From contig JAGLZJ010000049.1 in NCBI GenBank assembly GCA_023131555.1, positions 1 through 6,420 on the forward strand: DNA of 6,420 nucleotides. Reading direction: 5' to 3'. This stretch comes from Candidatus Bathyarchaeota archaeon (lineage in GTDB: Archaea; Thermoproteota; Bathyarchaeia; Bathyarchaeales; SOJC01). The notes beneath the pieces are model-generated. The model was not told where the DNA came from. It saw nothing but the letters and a program-made list of their open reading frames with translations, and did no database searches. Positions 4,987 to 6,420 of this stretch are shown in pieces; position 1 is the stretch's first letter, and each line of letters opens with the position of its first letter. The position numbers and the translations under genes were made by a program.

Positions 4987-5310
4987 GTGGGAAAGTATAG
5001 AAGTCGAGTCGAAATAGTCGCAGATATTCTTGAGGTTGCATCAGACGGCGCCTTGAAGACACATATTATGTATAAATGTAACCTAAGTTACAAGTTGTTG
5101 CAGCAGTACTTGGCAGATACTATCGAAGCGGGTCTCATCAGCTCAAAAGGAAGCAGAAAACAGTATACTACTACTGAAAAAGGAGAGCAGTTCTTGGAGC
5201 AATTTAAGGCATATGTTCAGCATTCAGAGGAAGTTCGTCAAGAGGTCACAAAAGTAAATAATGAGAGAGCACTTCTAGAGGACTTCATTAGAAATGAAGA
5301 CTCAAGATAA
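4987..5310 (+). CDS. HTH_45-family winged-helix regulator with C-terminal helix
   Basis: This 107-residue protein carries the HTH_45 pattern: RSRVEIVADILEVASDGALK (5-24), THIMYKCNLSYKLLQQYL (25-42), EAGLISS (47-53) and the wing ending in YTTTEKGEQFL (60-70). Residues 70-104 (EQFKAYVQHSEEVRQEVTK onward) form a charged helix likely to serve as the dimerisation coiled coil, which the 92-residue paralogue mostly lacks. It is a cytoplasmic DNA-binding protein. The GTG start is supported by AGGAG 9 bp upstream. Only 14 bp separate its stop from the next gene, so it heads an operon with two cell-surface proteins and probably controls their expression. The promoter is likely the TATA box at 4731-4738, with a long repeat-rich leader. 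Confidence 0.9.
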   Translation: MGKYRSRVEIVADILEVASDGALKTHIMYKCNLSYKLLQQYLADTIEAGLISSKGSRKQYTTTEKGEQFLEQFKAYVQHSEEVRQEVTKVNNERALLEDFIRNEDSR

Positions 5311-5324
5311 GGAAGCAGGGTTCC

Positions 5325-5843
5325 TTGGGAACATATTTATCAAGTCGATGGCGCTTAGTGTTTTTTCTCGAGCTTTTACTTCTAATCTTATGGATAAGCG
5401 CCCCAGTCTCCTGCGAGACCGAGACAGCTACTGATGCGAGAACTACGATCGATGAAGCTGATAAACACATAGAATCCGCGTTCAAAATGGTTCTGGAGGC
5501 TGAGAAGTACTCAGTAAATATCTCTCACTTACTGCAGGAACTCAATGTTGCAGTAGATCTTATGGCAGAAGCTGAAATGAGTTATAGGCATGGGAATTTT
5601 AGTGATGCCATCCAGTTTGCTGAGCTGACCCTTGACAGAATCAACGGCTTGGAGGGTGAAGCACTTGAACTCGCTGAGCAAGGAGGTCTTGAATATGGTA
5701 AGAGCCTGTCTTTGGCAGTTACCGTCTCTACTGTTGCGAGTTGTCTTGTATCCATTCTGGGTGTAATCGGTTGGAGCTTTGCGAAGAAGCGTTACTTGCG
5801 AAAAGCCTCAAGGCTCAGACCAGGGTTGAAAAAGGATGATTAG
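5325..5843 (+). CDS. Secreted helical-hairpin protein with C-terminal membrane anchor
   Basis: This 172-residue protein belongs to no family I can name. It has an N-terminal signal peptide or membrane helix (LVFFLELLLLILWISAPVS, 11-29) followed by C30. The extracytoplasmic region (31-125) is almost wholly alpha-helical and acidic. The pattern TIDEADKHIESAFKMVLEAE, then LLQELNVAVDLMAEAEMSY, then GNFSDAIQFAELTLDRI suggests a helical hairpin or short bundle. Sequons are at N65 and N91. A transmembrane helix lies at about 127-152, and the tail KKRYLRKASRLRPGLKK is strongly basic, hence cytoplasmic. Start TTG 5325 is preceded by GGAAGCAGGG. No ATG is available before the signal peptide, so a short uncertainty in the start remains. 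It is 14 bp after the regulator gene and overlaps the next gene by 8 bp, so co-translation with the DUF1616-like protein and a joint role at the membrane are likely. Confidence 0.82.
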   Translation: MGTYLSSRWRLVFFLELLLLILWISAPVSCETETATDARTTIDEADKHIESAFKMVLEAEKYSVNISHLLQELNVAVDLMAEAEMSYRHGNFSDAIQFAELTLDRINGLEGEALELAEQGGLEYGKSLSLAVTVSTVASCLVSILGVIGWSFAKKRYLRKASRLRPGLKKDD

Positions 5844-6420
5844 CTTCAAGGAATTTAGAGCCCTATATGCAGTTTTCTGCTCAATCCTATTGCTCATTGC
5901 CATCTCACCTGCAGTGCTCAGCCTGTTGTCTTTACCTGAAGGCGAGCGCTTCACAGAGTTATGGTTGCTTGGAGAAAATCATGTAGCCGAAGACTTCCCA
6001 TTTGTTGTTCGTGAGGGCGCGACATATGATATTTTCGTAGGCATAGGTAATCACATGAGATCCTCCGTCTACTACACTCTACACGTTAAGTTCTGGAATA
6101 GGACCTCAGCAATCTCCAGTCAAGCTCATCATGATGGCAACCTCGAAGGTGCATTTTACGAATATCGCATCATACTCGAGAACGAAGAAACTTGGGAATC
6201 TCGCGTTGAATTCAGTTTCAGCAATATAACGGTAAATGAGGGTTCAATACACGTAGGCGGAGTATCAGTGGATGGCACGATCTTCCCTGTCAGCTGCTCC
6301 ACAGATTGGGACCAAGAGGACCAAGGATTCTACTACCAGCTGTTAATGGAACTATGGATCTTAAATACAACTTCCTCAGAGTTTGTGTCCCACAATCGGT
6401 CTGTAGGGATATGGCTGAAT
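5836..6420 (+). CDS. DUF1616-like surface protein (3' end outside window)
   Basis: The frame opens at ATG 5836, inside the end of the previous gene, and stays open to the window edge (195 codons, no stop). Residues 10-32 form a signal peptide or membrane helix. Residues 40-190 resemble the extracytoplasmic part of archaeal DUF1616 proteins: FTELWLLGENHVAEDFPFVV (39-58), YDIFVGIGNHMRSSVYYTLH (64-83), VKFWNRTS (84-91), and FYEYRIILENEETWESRVEF (107-126). Sequons are at N88, N130, N177 and N187. Full-length relatives often have several N-terminal membrane helices; here there is only one, so this is the ectodomain-only form and probably ends with another anchor beyond the window. The function of DUF1616 is unknown. 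It is translationally coupled to the helical-hairpin protein and downstream of the HTH_45 regulator. Confidence 0.78.
   Translation, partial: MISFKEFRALYAVFCSILLLIAISPAVLSLLSLPEGERFTELWLLGENHVAEDFPFVVREGATYDIFVGIGNHMRSSVYYTLHVKFWNRTSAISSQAHHDGNLEGAFYEYRIILENEETWESRVEFSFSNITVNEGSIHVGGVSVDGTIFPVSCSTDWDQEDQGFYYQLLMELWILNTTSSEFVSHNRSVGIWLN

Noticed and set aside
4830..5040. Minus-strand frame open for 60 or more codons across the leader region
   Set aside because: It reads protein-like in part but has no plausible start codon with a ribosome binding site and overlaps the second HTH_45 gene. More likely a by-product of the structured region; worth a database search before final dismissal.
5288..5485. 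Minus-strand 65-residue open frame
   Set aside because: It is antisense to the signal peptide and first helix of the 172-residue membrane protein.

Overview
The window looks archaeal, most likely a TACK-lineage mesophile such as Bathyarchaeia. The reasons are AT-rich TATA-type promoters about 25-30 bp before inferred starts, frequent TTG/GTG starts, a eukaryote/archaea-type tRNA methylthiotransferase, HTH_45-type winged-helix regulators, and secreted or anchored proteins ending in DUF1616. No insertion sequence, CRISPR array, tRNA or rRNA was found. The lineage is inferred from gene content only.

Left part (1-1373, plus strand): the tail of an upstream gene, a secreted single-pass membrane protein (127-669), and a PHP-family metal-dependent phosphoesterase (738-1373). 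The PHP stop codon overlaps the stop codon of a convergent minus-strand gene.

Centre-left (1370-2414, minus strand): a two-gene unit that is the most unusual part of the window. A 56-residue ribbon-helix-helix (RHH) DNA-binding protein (2244-2414) overlaps by 23 bp a 298-residue protein (1370-2266) that reads as a shortened FtsZ whose GTPase signatures are gone. Haloarchaea pair an RHH regulator (CdrS) with ftsZ2 in one operon, so this could be a divergent pseudo-FtsZ version of that arrangement. A palindrome just before the RHH start is a candidate self-operator.

Centre (2628-3911, plus strand): an e-MtaB/CDKAL1-type radical-SAM enzyme, predicted to make ms2t6A37 in tRNA, divergently transcribed from the RHH unit.

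Right part (3912-6420): two related HTH_45 regulators (4052-4330 and 4987-5310, plus) lie either side of a small minus-strand winged-helix gene (4351-4560) and a gene-free stretch of about 420 bp. That stretch holds a 14-bp perfect palindrome, a strong TATA box, and then about 220 nt dense in inverted repeats leading into the second HTH_45 gene; it may be a structured 5' leader or small RNA. The second HTH_45 gene heads a tight operon with a helical membrane-anchored protein (5325-5843) and a DUF1616-like surface protein cut by the window edge (5836-6420), which suggests a regulator controlling its own cell-surface genes.
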